Shown here piece after piece: positions 1-12,966 of a DNA stretch of 64,000 nt. The stretch comes from Silurus meridionalis. Its lineage: Eukaryota; Chordata; Actinopteri; Siluriformes; Siluridae. The notes under the pieces are model-generated. The model ran no database searches. It was not told the origin of the DNA and saw nothing but the letters and a program-made list of their open reading frames with translations. Numbering within the stretch: position 1 is the stretch's first letter; each line of letters opens with the position of its first letter. The DNA is taken from assembly GCF_014805685.1 (NCBI RefSeq), contig NC_060901.1:21974905-22038904 (forward strand), read 5' to 3'. The position numbers and the translations under genes were made by a program.

Positions 1-283
1 TGAATCGCACTCATCATAGAGAGAGAGATAAAGAGAAGGGACAAAACTCCTCGATCATCTGATGAGCGCCGATCAGTCACTAGTCCAGCTGAAACAGAGC
101 TGTCCAGTGTGGATAGGAGAGGAGAGAACCCTAACATCTCCCGAGCGTTCTCCCGTTGACCCAAAGCTCACGTGGATCCACGGTTCCCAAACGGCACTGC
201 TCAGAATGACCAGGTTAAAGATTTCAGCTGGCAGGAAAGCAGCAGGTCCTTTGACAGAACTTCAGAAATGTCTGGAAAATTAT

Positions 284-293
284 TTTATTTATT
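284..293 (-). other. ncoa1: candidate ncoa1 polyadenylation signals
   Basis: Two overlapping AATAAA hexamers on the minus strand (284-289 and 288-293), about 210 nt past the stop at 504. Vertebrate NCOA1 transcripts often have longer 3'UTRs, so distal sites outside the window are possible. Confidence 0.35.
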
Positions 294-503
294 TTTTTTT
301 TTTAAAGTAGGTGACCAGGAATGAGCACTGCTTTAAGCTTTCTAACAGGCTGCGAAAAAATGCCAGCAGCAAGGACCTATGGATTCTGAACCCAGCGCAG
401 CAGATAATCCCTTGTACACAAACCCAAAGGTGACTAACAGAAACTCAGACGTTCTTGGGGACGTCTAGACGGGGGTTGGGGGGGTGAGGTACACGTGGTA
501 GGG

Positions 504-1294
504 TCACTCGGTGAGGAGCTGCTGTAAGAGGCTCTTCTGCTGTGACTGGGAAGTGCTGGTGCTGCTCTGGGGCTTCTGGTGCCCCACTTGCCCTGGCTGG
601 TTCAGGTAGGAGTCGCTTCCCACAAGGTTTACCGTGCACTGGACGTCGGCAAACACTTGAACCTGCTGTACCTGGTTTTGAAAATAGAAAGAGAGAGAAA
701 AAAAGGTGAAACATCTGGACCAGTTTCGTTTTCCTTCATACAAATACAGTTTCTGTTTTTTTCTGTTTTTTATGACAGAGTACCTGATCATTGCACATAG
801 AGCTGAGGTTGCCAAGGCTGTTGTTGCCAATGCCAACTGGTGGTCCAATCGGAGGTAGTGAACCCGCAGCTCCCGAGCCCCCAGCCATGGAGACTGTGAT
901 GCTCATGTTGTTGTAGACACCCTGCTGGCCGAAACTCTGCGAGCTAGCTTGGCCAGTTTGATTATACAGACTACCGAGAAAAAAACAAAACAAAACATGC
1001 TATACTTTTATTATTTAGAAAGTGACCGATAATTTGTGACCAGTATTTTATATGTAGATTGACTACTCCTCGCTAAACTCTTTCTCGAGCATGTTCTTTC
1101 AGCGCCACTGCTGCTACGTGAATATGACGTATAACACTACGGAGACTGAGGCGTGTTTTGAGTCACATAAAAATGAGATTAACATGGCAGAGGTAGAGCT
1201 GCACCTTCCAAAAAACAGAGCCAGTAAAGAACATCTGGTTTTAATTGATCTTTTTTTCTTTTGCACTCCATGCTTTAGAAGTTAAAAGGCACTT

Positions 1295-1382
<88 letters not shown>

Positions 1383-4322
1383 CTATCTCCTTATTCTATA
1401 AAACTTGGCAAGAACTAGCCACAGGAATGCTTCAGCCCTGCAGATCACCTCTTGGTGGTCTAGTTTGTCCTATTTTCTCCCACCTTCTAAAACCATGCTG
1501 CTATAAGAACTAACCATGCAAAGGTTTGCGTGCATGATCTCCAAAACACACCAATAGGTAATGATGAATGAATGAGGTCGGTATGTGTAAATGTACGCTC
1601 TGTATTTCTAGTTGTCTTACCTGTTAGTCACACCACCTTGCCAGTTCTTCATTTCGGGGGACTGATAACCAAGTGGGGGCTGCGTCTGCTGAAGCAGAGG
1701 ACTTGGGGAGGTGGGGTTCTGTGGTGACAGTAAGGGGCTGGTGGGACCGAGTTCAGGTGGGAATGATGGATCTCCTTGCTGGACCATACCTTTAAAAATA
1801 GTTTTAATAGTATAAGACTTTAGAAGATACCTGTGTGTAAAATCACGACAACTAATGCAGGACTTGGATGATTCGAAACGTTTGATTGACTGAACCCTAC
1901 CTGCACTCCCGAACTGCTGGAAGAGCCCCTGCTGAACAGAAGGATTCACTGGCCCACCGAACTGCCCCTGCATGCTTCCGATCATTCCTTGGTTTGCTAT
2001 GGGCATCCTGGCAGATAGCTTGGGGTCCAGTGGTGCCCCCATGGGCTTAAAGTGGCTGGGAGAGGTAGGGGTGCTTCCAGGGACAGTGTTATATCCTGGA
2101 GGATAGCCAAACTGCTGCTGCTGCGCCTGTGGCTGCGGAGGGCCTTTAGGGACACGCTGGGCTCCTAGGGGCCCTGGGTTAATTCCCTGCCTCATCATCA
2201 TGACCTTCTGCTGCAGCATTTGCCTCTGGCGATGATGGAGGCTATAGAGCTCCCTCTGCCTCTGGGCAAGCATCTGAGCATTGAGTGGAGGCTGAGGGAG
2301 AGGTGTAAATAATATTAATATGAATTATTTTTGCTGGCAAAACCACACAATAAAAATGATCACAGATTAAAGCATTGCATTTGACGTACTACACACGAAC
2401 CTGTGTAGGCATCTGAGGCTGCTGCATGCCTTGCCTTACCCCCATTGTGACAGGTACCGGCTGTTGGAACTGGCTTATGGCTGTCAATCTGTTCTGAAGC
2501 TAAAAAAGTGTAAAATGAACAGATCTATCAGATCAGCTATTCATCCAACAAAAGCCAAGCATGGATCCACAGCATGCTGGCATGTACACAAACAAAGGGG
2601 CCTTTTGTGAATTTGTAACAGAGCAGCTAGGTTAGGTACCTGCTGCGGGCCTTGTACACGCTGCTGAAGCTGAAGCCTCAACTGGTTCGGCGGCAGGCGC
2701 ATCTGAAGAGGCATCCCCGGGGCCCGAGTCATTCCGGGCCGCATCGGGTTCATGCCCATGTTACCCGGGAAGGGTAAACGTGGTGCCCTAAAGCTCATAC
2801 CTTGCGCCGTGCTCATCTCAGCCGGAAACTGCGAAGGAGAGGTGGGGAACTGGGGTGGGTAGCTAGGAACAGGGGTGGTGGGCTGAGCCTGGTTGAAACG
2901 CTGCGTGATTTGATCCAGACAGCCACTCTAGAGAAGACAGACAGACAGACAGTCAGTCAGTGATTCTGGGTGATGATCTCACAAGTCAGCATGTTCAGCA
3001 AATGCTCACCTGGACAATTTTGTCGATGCCAAGTGCTCGATCCAGCTCAGCCAGCTCACTTTCATCTGTTCCACTCAGGAAAGACAAGAGCTGCTCGAGC
3101 AGGGCCTTCTCATCGTTATGAGCTTCCGGAGTGGTGGGAGGAACGAGCATCTCATCCAGGGGACACGGAACACATTGCCTGAAATGATAAAATGATAAGA
3201 CTTCTCTCCTCTATAGGATTCACACAGTAATCACGTCATTTTTCTTACTTATTATTACAGGTTTTTTTATGAGCACTTTAAATGAAGCGTTCAGGACTAT
3301 ATGCAAATATACACACAAGTTTTTTTTAAATACTTTATCAGGTACAGAATCCTTAATCAGGTCCTAATTGTATCACCCACACACTCACTCTTGAGGTGAA
3401 GACAGAGGGGCATGTGCATGACTCCCCAAAGTTCCATCAAATGCCATGGATTCAGCCATTGACATGGACTGGAACTGCTGTGATTCAAGGACATCCAATT
3501 TACCCAGGCCTACATCAATAACACACACACACACACACAAAACCAACTTTAGTCATTAAACATTCTCACCACACAGTAAGTAAGCAACAAAACAAATCCT
3601 TACCTTGGTTGGTGTTGAACATGGTGATGCTGGAGGGGTCACTGAAAGGGCTGCTGCTCTCCTTGGGAAGCTGAAAGGGGTCAGCCTGCCCTAGGACCTG
3701 CCCCAGACCCTGGGTGGGTGTGGAGGGGCCGCAGAAGTCAAATAGAGCCTGACTTTGAAGACTTGAGGCGTCTGGGAACACTGTATACAGAAAAAAGTGT
3801 TTAAATTAGGGATGGTAACATTCACCGATTGGCATTGGCATAAAAGTTAATAAAGTGATGAATCGATTAAAAAAAAAAAGTGTGCATCGAATACAAGTTT
3901 GCATTTATCTTTTTAAAATATTTTTTATATATTTGCACCGACTTATTTGTGTGTTCTCTCAGCACCGCTGCCGCTATGTGAATGTGACACATCACAACAA
4001 TATGGAGACCGTGACCTTGAGACCGTGTCCTGAAAGTCCCATAAAATAGAGATTTACATGGCAGAGGTAGAGCTGCATCTTCCTGGATACAGGAAAATAC
4101 AGGAGTACAGGAAAAGAACGTCTGGTTTATGTTCTTGTTTGTGTGTTGCCATTCCTCACCACGTTCAGGAGTTCCAGGTAGTTCGTGTTTCACGCTCACT
4201 CCAATAGGAACGCCATCGCCACTTTGCTGGAGTTGCCCTGACTCATCCACTGACTTTTCCCCCGCAGGCCTATGGGTGGGCATTACTTGGTTCAACGTAT
4301 GTATATCTGTACCAGAAAACTG

Positions 4323-4361
<39 letters not shown>

Positions 4362-5506
4362 GTTAAGGGAATGGGGAGGTACAGGTTAGATGGCAGCAAT
4401 GCCTACATGTTAAAAATGCCACCACTTGCTCTGTGTTAAGAGAATGTGGTATAAGTAAGTGTGGCTGTTCATACCGGACTGGGCTTATCACTGGATTTGG
4501 ATGAGCACGTGACTGCCGGAGCTGGAGGTGTCGTAGCGCCACATTGCCCACTCTCGTCACCTTGTTTCTTCTCAGCTTTGACTCGCACAGTGTCCAGGCT
4601 TAGCACTGCAGGTGGAGGCAGGTCCACCAGGTCCTTCTCGTCTGTATCGAGCAGGAAGCGCAGAAGCTGGTGGTCCTGCTGCTGCTTGGCGTTTGCTATG
4701 CCAGGGGGCAGCACCAGTCCGGATCTCGGGCTGCTTGCTTGCAGCTCCTTCTTGATCTCGGGCTCGTTGGTTCCGTCGGCAGGGCTGCTGTCTTGAAGCA
4801 AGCGGTGCAGGATCTTATGGCGCTCTGTCAGTGTGCTATGGGACGCTGGGCATTGACCAGTGGGAGCAGAGCGATTCTGAGAAACGGGTGAGGCCTCGTG
4901 GTCTGTCGTGCCGTCCAAGAGCTGGCTGAGTTTAAGGTTAGCGCTTCTGGGTTCGTCGTTGTGGCCCGACTCGGGCGGCTTTGCTGGAGGCGGACGTACG
5001 GGTGAGCTGCTGGGCGTCGAAGTCTGTCTGGCCAGTGGGGAAGGGAGAGAGAAAGGAATCCCATCGCCACCCGAATGCTGGCGTGTTAGTGTGCCAACAG
5101 GAGAGTGAATACCAGGTGTTGGGGGTGAGAAAGGGTGGCCTGAGACTCGGGGGCTGCTTGCCAGGCCTGGGCTGGCTCGGAGAGGCCGGGGAGACATGAA
5201 CGAGGTAGGGGTGGCTGTGAGCGGGCTGCCCAATGGCGACAGGCTACTGCCCTGCTGAGGAGGTGCAACGCGGCTGGGCATGGTGGTGCCAGGAGCAGAT
5301 GTGCCCCCGTTGGCATTGTTGTGTTGCAGACCAACTTCGCCAGAGGGCTGCATGGCAGGAGAGCAAGCCGGGACAGCCGCCATGGACAAGAGGCTATGGG
5401 TAGTGTTTTCCTGAGAGCTAGCAGTGTTGTTTTCCCTGAAAAAGCATCATGCATTCTTGTTATCGAGCTTTAATAAAGCTCGCATTATGATATTTTTAGC
5501 ATTAAT

Positions 5507-5554
<48 letters not shown>

Positions 5555-8500
5555 TTTGTTTGTGTGGAGCAGCACAGTACCTGTCGATAGAGTGGATGCC
5601 CATGATGAAGGGCTGTACGTCGGGGTTGGCAGGGCAGCAGAACTTGCAGCGAGTCTGTGCGCTGAGTGATGTCCCATCACTAAGCGTAAAACGGTACAGA
5701 GGGCTGACGGCCATACCATGGGTCATCACTGTCCGAAAAAAAGTAATTCATAATATAATCAAAATTCTAAGTTATGAACAATTTAAATTAGGAGGTATTT
5801 CTGAGCCATATGTTTCTGTTTAGCAAGACCTGGATCCAAAAATCAACAGGCTTGTTAGTATAGAGGAGTATAGATAGTTTGAGGTTCGTACCCTCTTGTA
5901 GCAGCTTCTTTGCATGGGAGGGTTCTTTGCCCTGTGGCTGGAAGAATGCATAGATGCACTTCCTGACCAGGTCCTCCCAGCCTGGCCGTCCTGTGGCTCT
6001 CAGAGCACTCGTCTCAATGGAGATGATCTTCCCTGAAGGAGTCATACAGACAGTGAGGGGTTACAGGATGATGAATAAGGAGGTGGAGTTTTAACAAGGG
6101 GTACAAAAGAGGACTAGGGGACTGAGTACCATTGAATGTTCCAGGATGAGGATCCAGGAGGTGAAAGTTCAGAGAGGGTTAAAGAATAATGACAGAAAAA
6201 ACTCTGGAGAAAGTGAAGTGTACCTGTGGGGTCCTGCTTCGTGACGAAGGACTCCATACTGACGGGAATCGGTGGAACACGGGGGGCACGGCATGCAATA
6301 CATATCAGGCAGCTCTGCAAGTCTGCAAGTGAGCGAGCAAGTGAACATAAGCATAAGTGCGCATGCACACAAACACAGTGTGTCTCTATAAAGAGAAATG
6401 ATGAGAGTATACGAACTATGGGAATGTTCTTTTGTCCCTCATCCTGAACTGTTTTGTGTAAGTGAATGAGTGAGTGAAAGTGTGTGAATAAGTGTGTATG
6501 TGTGTTGTACCTTCTCCGTCTTCCTGCACTGCTCTGGGTTGAGACACAGTGAAACACTGCATGTGTTCATACTGCTGCCGAGCCTCCTGGTTTTCTGCAT
6601 CCGCCTCGTCTGGAGGACGCTTCAGCAGCCTGCAGTTAAAGGTGTGGCTGTTCCTCTGACCCTGCTCCTGCGGCCATGGCACCCCATTGACTACACACAC
6701 ACACAAACACAGTATGAGGATACTGTATCACAGCGACACTATATACACACACATACACCCTACGCTCTTTCTCTCTCACCGAGACTCTTGGGGAGAAGGT
6801 TGCGCACAAACTCGTTGTGGTCACCCACGTGCAGGATGCTGTACACGCTAGAGGTCATCAGCTCTTCCTGGGTGTAGCCGAGGTAGTTAGTCACGTTCTC
6901 CGACACGAAAACGATCCGACCCTCACGGTTCACCACGAAGAAGAAGCCGTTCAGGGCCTGGAGGTTAGGAAAAGAGAGAATCGCTAAAAAGAGTACGCTG
7001 TTCATCCATGGGAGACTTACAGGATCTTCCACAAGGTGTTCTGGCAGCATGCGGTGGACTTTTTTTTTCCCCTTCATATTTATCAAAAAAGAAGAAAAAA
7101 GTATGTCACATACCTCTAGGAGAAGAGGACCGAGAGCCTCCTTCTCCACCATGCCCTGACTGCTGGAGGACACGTCGCTCTTCTGCACCTCGTTATCCGG
7201 TGACATCAGAGCTACCTTTTCTGTGGACCCAACAGCACATTCCAGTGTAAGTACATAAACCTTCTAAGCAAAGTTTCAGAGCGACTTATGATTATTGCAC
7301 TTATACAACCGTGCACTTGAGGGTTATTTGCCTTGTTCAAGGGATTTGAGGTGCTGGGATTTGAACTTATGACCTTTTGATCAACGTATTAACCACTGTG
7401 TTACTAGATCCCAAAAAGAAATTATACTACAAAAATACACTGGAGTGAGAGGTTAAATGTGTTTAAGAGATTGAATAGATTTTAGAGAGACATTGTGTGT
7501 ATTACATGTGTCTGTGCTGTGTCTCTACTAATAATAAAGCTTCTGGAGTTGACTCCTGGTGCCCTTTCTCGTCATATTTCTCATTTAAATGTTTTCTTCT
7601 CTGGTTCCTCAAATTCATCTTGTGCCTCGACTCCTTTATCAAACCCACAGTATTCACGATACAAGTTAAACCCCATGCATAAATCCTCCGTGTAGCTCAG
7701 AAAGGTCATTAAGAAACGTGTACAATAGCGTCTCAATCTGGACGAAACTGGAATCGAATGCAACCATGTTGTTTATAATTCGACGCCAAATGCAACAAGC
7801 ATCTTTAATTGCTCGAAAAAAAACCAAAAACGCCATCAGTTGCAAAAACCTTATGACACGTCTGCGATTATTCTGTAGCCAAAACCTTACTGCCGTTTGT
7901 CCTCCGGATCAAAGCCATCAGACCCAAGAACAGAGGCTGAGAATCTGTTTGCTTTGGGGGTTCTTCTGAGCAATGGCTTCTTGACTTTTGTCTACGTCTG
8001 CATTACTGTGTATTGCATTTTACCTACAACCGACTCGCTCACTGTGATGGTAACAGGAGGAGAAACGGGACACGACTGACAATAAAAGTGCGAAGAAAGC
8101 ACACCCAGGGGTTTACCCATGACGAGCTGCCATGCACGATTACACTTTTAATGCTGTGAGATGCCCTGCTGAGAAAAAATAAATGATAGAGGCCCTAAAG
8201 AAAGAAAGCCAGGCCTCAGAGAACAATAATATACTATAAAGCCAAAAGTATTGGAACACGATTTTTATTTATTTATTTTTTCTTACTTTTCAGTCATATG
8301 CACTTGTATCCTTTTGTCGGTTTGGGACAGACCCTTTAAATAAAGCATTTAAAACATACACTATACAGGCTCATACTCGTCATCCTACTCATAACTAAAC
8401 ACCACCTCATCTTCATCTTCCTCATAACTAAACACCACCTAATCCTCATCACCTTCCTCATAACTAAACACCACCTCATCCTCATAATCACCCCCTTATC

Positions 8501-9396
8501 ATTAATCTTATCCTTAACTTCCTCCCCATCTTGTTTATCACAAAACACCACATTCATCTTCCTCGTCACAAAACCCACCTTCATCTTTCTCGTTTCAAAG
8601 CACCGCCACATCCTCAGATTTATCCTAGTCATCTTCACCCTGATCACAAAACACCATCTTCACCCTCATCATCACAAACCACCACCACATCATCACCTTA
8701 ACTCGCACCACACATCTTCATCCTCATCCCAAACCACCATTTTATCCTCCTCAATAAACCTTATCCTCTCCTTGATCATAGTCATCTTCATCACTTACCG
8801 CTGCATTCATCCTCGCCTTCCTCCACTGCACGTTCTTCCTGTGCTTTATGCTTCGCTTAAGTTCAGTGGAACAGCGCAGGGTTCGTCTTTATACAAAACA
8901 CAATAACAGACTACAAGATGAACGGAGCGTTGGGTAAAAGGTAAACTGTTGCTGGAGAAAATACAAATCATGTGACCAAATGGTGCAATTCTATTGGCTA
9001 ATCCTGGCTCCAAACCTAGTGATAAGGAAGAAGTGTTCCTGGACTCTGGACAGGAGAGGGTTAAACCATGGTCAAACATGTTTATATGACTGTAAATGAT
9101 TTAAATGATATGCTACGGGAGGGGGGAGATATCAGGGGTAAATCTGAGCATGCTCTGTGAAGTTTTCTGGTCTGCTTGTGGTGTTTGAGGAAAAGCTCCA
9201 GAGGTCAGCACATGCTCTTGTGTAACAATGCTGACTCCATGAGAGATGTAAATCCAGAGAGAGGCCCCTCTCGTCTCTCTTACACAAGGTCAGGGGGCAG
9301 TGGAGCGCTGCCATTGGTCACTCTCTCACACGCCCCCTGGGGCCCCTCCTCCTACCACCGTGGTGTGAGGGCTTAAAGCAAAGAGGTGGTGGGAAA

Positions 9397-9427
<31 letters not shown>

Positions 9428-10005
9428 GATGTCCAGACTCATGAAGGGCACATCAGAGAGAATTGATGATCTATCAGTCATTTAAGTGCAATGAGAAAAA
9501 TTCCACCTGCTCTTTACTTGTTCCTCTCCATCGCCCTTCCACTTTTTCTCCTACTTCACTCCAAATCCAATTATGCTCTACCTCCTTACTTTTTCCTCCT
9601 CGCTCTTCCTCCTGTTTCCTTCTTCCTTTTTATTCCCTATTCGTTCCTACTCGCTATTTTCTCCCTCCTCGCTCATTCTCATCTGTTCCCCTCCACTCGT
9701 TCCTCCTCTTCCTTGACGTTCCTCACTCTCTCCTCTTTCCGTCTTCTCTTCTTGTCTTCACTTGTCTTGCACCTTTCTCCTCCTCACTCCAGTTCCTTCT
9801 TGCATTTCTTTTAATCACTTTTTCCTCCTCACTTATTGTTTCTCCTCACGTTTCCTCCTCACTATTACGCTTCCTTGGGCACTATCACTCTTCTCCTTGC
9901 CCTTTCTCCTCTCCACTTGTTCTCCTCCTTACTTGTTCCTCTCATTCATTCCTCTCCTTCCTGTTTATTTAGTCGGATTAACCCCAAGGGGGTGGGGGGA
10001 AATTA

Positions 10006-10055
<50 letters not shown>

Positions 10056-12249
10056 GAAATACAGAGCGTATTGTGCGTGTGTGTATGTGTGTGTGTGTTA
10101 CACAACTTATGGAATGCTAATATAAACAAAAGTTTGTGGGCGCCTGACCGTAAGATTGCTATGTGCTTCTTACAATGAGCTCTACCCTTCTGGGAAGATG
10201 TTCCACTAGATTTTGTGGAGATTTGTGAGATTTCATTTAGCGACAAGGGTGTTAGTAAATGATAGGGTTCAATACATCTATAGCAGGCCACTCAAGATCT
10301 TCCTCTCCAACTCATATAAAGCGTATATACATGGAGCTGGCTTTATGCATGGAGGCATTGTGATGCTGGAACAGTTCAGGAACATCTGTATGGGAAAAGG
10401 TGGGTGTCCCAATACTTTTGGCTACACTGACATAGCGGTCAGTGTTTTAAAATAAAACTAAATAGCGGTGTAATGTTTTTACCCTGCTCGCGCCGCTTGA
10501 TCTTCTGGATCTGGTCCACCATGCTCCTGAGGATGTGGCATTTGTCTGGCTTCACGCTGAGGCTGGCGAGGTCTCCTATGTTGGCTGACAGGAGCTCGGC
10601 CAGCTCGTCGATGTAGCGGCTCTCCAGCTCCCTGCGCCACTTCTCTCCGCTGCAGTGCAAAAACACACACACTGTCAAAATGCAATAAATAAATCAATAA
10701 ATAAAAATAATACTAATAAATATTATAGTAATAATAATCACAATTTTCCATACTTTAAATCTGACACCATAACATATATTTAAAAACAACAGTTTTTCAA
10801 CACATCATCACCTTCAGCAGAATCCAAACTACAAAAGAACACATTAAATTATGCGGTAAACAAAAATATGCTAAATAAATTCTTCAAAGTAGCTCCCTTT
10901 TGCTTTACTGACAGCTTCACACACTCTTGGCATTCTCTCTGTCAGCCTCACAAGGTAATCAACCCTTCTAAGAATCTTGAGGAGTACCCGGAAGTGGCGA
11001 GTGCTTGTTGGCTGCTTTTCCTTCATTTTCCAGTAGAACTCATCTCATCTTGATTTAGATCAGGTGATTGTGGTGGCCTGGTCATCTGATGCAGCATTCC
11101 ATCATTCTCCTTCTTAGACAAATAGACATTACATAACCTAAAGGTGTGTTTGGGGTTATTGTCCTGTTGGAAAACAAAGAATGGTCCCACTAAGTGCAAA
11201 CCAGTTGGGGTGGGCAAAATGCTGTGGTAGCCATGCTCGTTAAGCGTGCCCTCAATATTGACTAAATCACCAACAGTGTCATCAGCAAAGCATCCCCACA
11301 CCACTACACCACCTCCCCCATGCTTCACAGTATTAACCACACATTCATTAACCGCCCATTCATCCACTGTAAGTCTTCTAACCAGAAATCTTAATATGGA
11401 CTCATCAATACAAAAGTTTTACACTGATCTTATGTCCATTCCTTGTATATTTTGGTCACAAGCGCTTGTTGTTCTTCCGAAGTAATGGTCCCCTCTGAAC
11501 AGTTGATGTTGAAATGCTTTAAATCTTTATGGTGATTCAAAAAAAATCTCCTCTCCTGCAGCAGAGGTAGCTCTTAGTCTTCCTTTCTTGGGACGGTCCT
11601 CATGAGAGCCTGTTTTATCATAGCATAATAGTTTTGGAGACTGAACATAGGGATTCATTTCAAGTTCTTGTGTTAAACACACATGGTCTCCAGCACATCA
11701 AGAAGGCAAGAAATGTCACAAATTAACTCTTGACAAGGCCCATCTGTGAACTGAAAAGAATTCAAGGTGACTACCTCATGAATCTGATGATAGAATGAGC
11801 CATGAGTGTGCCAAGCTGTCATCAAGATAAATATAAACCATATTCGGGCTGTTTTACACATTTCCGTTTACTACATAATTCCATGTGTGTTCTTTTATAT
11901 TTTAAATGCTTCATACGTGTATACATAGACACAATGCCCTCACAATTCAGCACCCATTTTAGTACATCTGTACTGCTATAGAAGTTAACCACTCTAAAAT
12001 AAATATATATATAAATATAATGTGTGTACATACAGAGGAGGTAAAGAAGATATCCAAGGCTAAAAAAAGGCAGAGTGGTGTAGATGTGTTTACTCAAGTG
12101 TTCCAATGAAAACGCTTGTGTGTGTGTGTGTGAGTGACATGTCTCCCACATGTGTAAGTGACTAATATGAATGTATGTGAGGACCAGAGAGAGAAAGGGC
12201 TTATCTGAGGTGACTGAGTACATGAACATATGGAATATGGATGACTCAC

Positions 12250-12302
<53 letters not shown>

Positions 12303-12966
12303 AGCGCTGAGAAAGTAGGTCAGCGCCTTGCCAAGGTTGCACGCAGGCGCATTGTGTGGTTCAGGTGCTGCGTGGGGTTGCCGTAGAAACGCGAGGTTAC
12401 ATCATCAGCTCCACCAAGGCCTCGCTCCAGAGAGACGTTCACTCGGACCGACATCTACACCACCACGCATCTCACATCTCGCACGTTCTCCAGCAAACAG
12501 CGCTATGAATGCAAACTTATTCGCTTCCGTCCCTCGAGGAAATATTAAACGCTTGCGGATTTAATTTCCTTCAGAACACTCTGGACACTTGTTCATCCTC
12601 CCGCCATCAAAAAGGCCACAATTATTGGGACACCTGACTTTTCCAACCATATGTGTTTCTTCTGCAAACTGTTACCACAAACATAAAGGCACACAATTGT
12701 ATAGGAAAGCTTTGGATGTGCTTGTATGAAATTTGCCTTTCATTTCAACTAGAAGACCTGTTTCAGCATCACAGTACACAAAACCAGCTCCAAGAATATA
12801 TGCTTGACATGAGCTGGATTGGAAGATCTTCCATCCATCCAGCCATCCATCCATCCATCCAGTGTCTGTGCTCTTACCTGGGACCAGAGGTGTCACAAGG
12901 AGAGCCTTTCCTTTTGCGTGACTCCGGGGCGATGAGGTCGAGGGCGCTCTCTCCTGAGGCACTCAT
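504..12966 (-). CDS. ncoa1: nuclear receptor coactivator 1 (SRC-1), complete coding region, 19 exons
   Basis: p160 coactivator that bridges ligand-bound nuclear receptors to CBP/p300 in the nucleus. Coding exons in transcript order: 12878-12966, 10483-10649, 7114-7220, 6780-6957, 6511-6690, 6224-6322, 5892-6032, 5581-5728, 4475-5435, 4160-4319, 3604-3780, 3389-3509, 3010-3178, 2640-2927, 2401-2499, 1901-2291, 1621-1789, 784-970, 504-671. They total 3,999 nt (1,332 aa), every junction is in phase, and all introns are GT..AG. Visible parts: [11 protein letters not shown] start, bHLH (about aa 29-85), PAS region (about 110-370, with [19 protein letters not shown]), LXXLL boxes LSQLL (539), LHRLL (579) and LRFLL (628), a CBP-binding stretch with LDEML and LLEQLLSFL (about 850-885), a Gln/Pro/Met-rich C-terminus, and a final LLQQLLTE. 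This C-terminal box and the [12 protein letters not shown] block are specific to NCOA1 rather than NCOA2/3. It is about 110 aa shorter than human SRC-1, mainly in the linker regions. Confidence 0.96.
1299..1384. repeat. (CA)n then (TA)n microsatellite, ncoa1 intron
   Basis: About 37 CA units followed directly by a short TA run, in the intron between the exons 1621-1789 and 784-970. Confidence 0.95.
4322..4359. repeat. (CA)n microsatellite beside ncoa1 exon
   Basis: About 18 CA units; on the minus strand this GT run ends in GGCAG, the acceptor of exon 4160-4319. The microsatellite therefore forms the end of the intron and abuts the splice site. Confidence 0.9.
5511..5553. repeat. (GT)n microsatellite beside ncoa1 exon
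   Basis: About 21 GT units, 28 bp from the donor of exon 5581-5728, in the intron before the largest ncoa1 exon. Confidence 0.9.
7315..7410 (-). repeat. SINE/LINE-tail fragment
   Basis: Contains the reverse complement of a common fish short-repeat core (GGGATTTGAAC context, gene-number-like 'AACCACTGTGTTA'). Related decayed pieces occur at about 18,160-18,245, 55,500-55,610 and 56,820-57,105. Nothing else is recognisable in the intron from 7,221 to 8,330. Confidence 0.4.
8375..8800. repeat. degenerate CTCAT-rich minisatellite, ncoa1 intron
   Basis: A run of imperfect units built around CATCCTCAT and CTAAACACCACCTCAT, with about three near-identical copies at 8,390-8,480 decaying towards 8,800. 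No coding potential is visible; short frames through it are low-complexity artefacts. Confidence 0.7.
9395..9427. repeat. (CA)n microsatellite
   Basis: About 14 CA units in the ncoa1 intron. Confidence 0.9.
9505..9972. repeat. long polypyrimidine tract (TCCTC/TCACT-rich)
   Basis: Nearly 470 bp in which the plus strand is overwhelmingly C and T, made of imperfect TTCCTCCTCACT-type units. Open frames across it encode only Ser/Leu/Phe/Pro and are by-products of the composition. On the ncoa1 transcript it reads as a long purine tract. Confidence 0.85.
10005..10100. repeat. (TA)n and (GT)n compound microsatellite
   Basis: About 22 TA units (10,010-10,053), then a short spacer and an interrupted GT run (10,073-10,099). 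Confidence 0.9.
10122..10436 (-). mobile_element. Tc1/mariner-derived fragment, family A
   Basis: Shows the recurring family A landmarks in order: 'CCTGACC(A/G)TAAGATTG', 'CTTCTGGGAAGATGTTCCAC', 'GCAGGCCACTCAAGATCTTC', 'GGAGCTGGCTTT', 'GCATTGTGATGCTGGAACA'. Read on the other strand, the family encodes a decayed transposase piece with the [13 protein letters not shown] motif, best preserved at 50,210-50,270. The copy is internally deleted and not functional. Confidence 0.7.
10860..11850 (-). mobile_element. Tc1-like transposase pseudogene, family C
   Basis: A decayed Tc1 transposase on the minus strand. Frames at 11,023-11,367 keep [19 protein letters not shown], the [10 protein letters not shown] motif (a metal-binding Asp region) and PPQSPDLN. 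Stops and frameshifts break the rest, and the C-terminal part reads through 10,870-11,030. It lies in the ncoa1 intron between the first two coding exons. Confidence 0.8.
12254..12301. repeat. (GT)n microsatellite
   Basis: About 24 uninterrupted GT units in the first long ncoa1 coding-region intron. Confidence 0.95.
12608..12831 (+). mobile_element. Tc1/mariner-derived fragment, family A
   Basis: Plus-sense copy with 'TTGGGACACCTGACTTTTCCA', 'ACACAATTGTATAGGAA' and a transposase remnant reading [16 protein letters not shown], a degraded form of the family's [12 protein letters not shown] stretch. It is truncated close to ncoa1 exon 12878-12983. Confidence 0.65.

Noticed and set aside
445..714. 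Second long minus-strand frame overlapping the ncoa1 terminal exon
   Set aside because: Pro/Ala-rich shadow of the real ncoa1 frame, with no independent support.
9463..9972. 169-aa Ser/Leu/Phe-rich open frame
   Set aside because: It is produced by the pyrimidine-only strand, which rarely spells stop codons. No start context, splice signals or family similarity.
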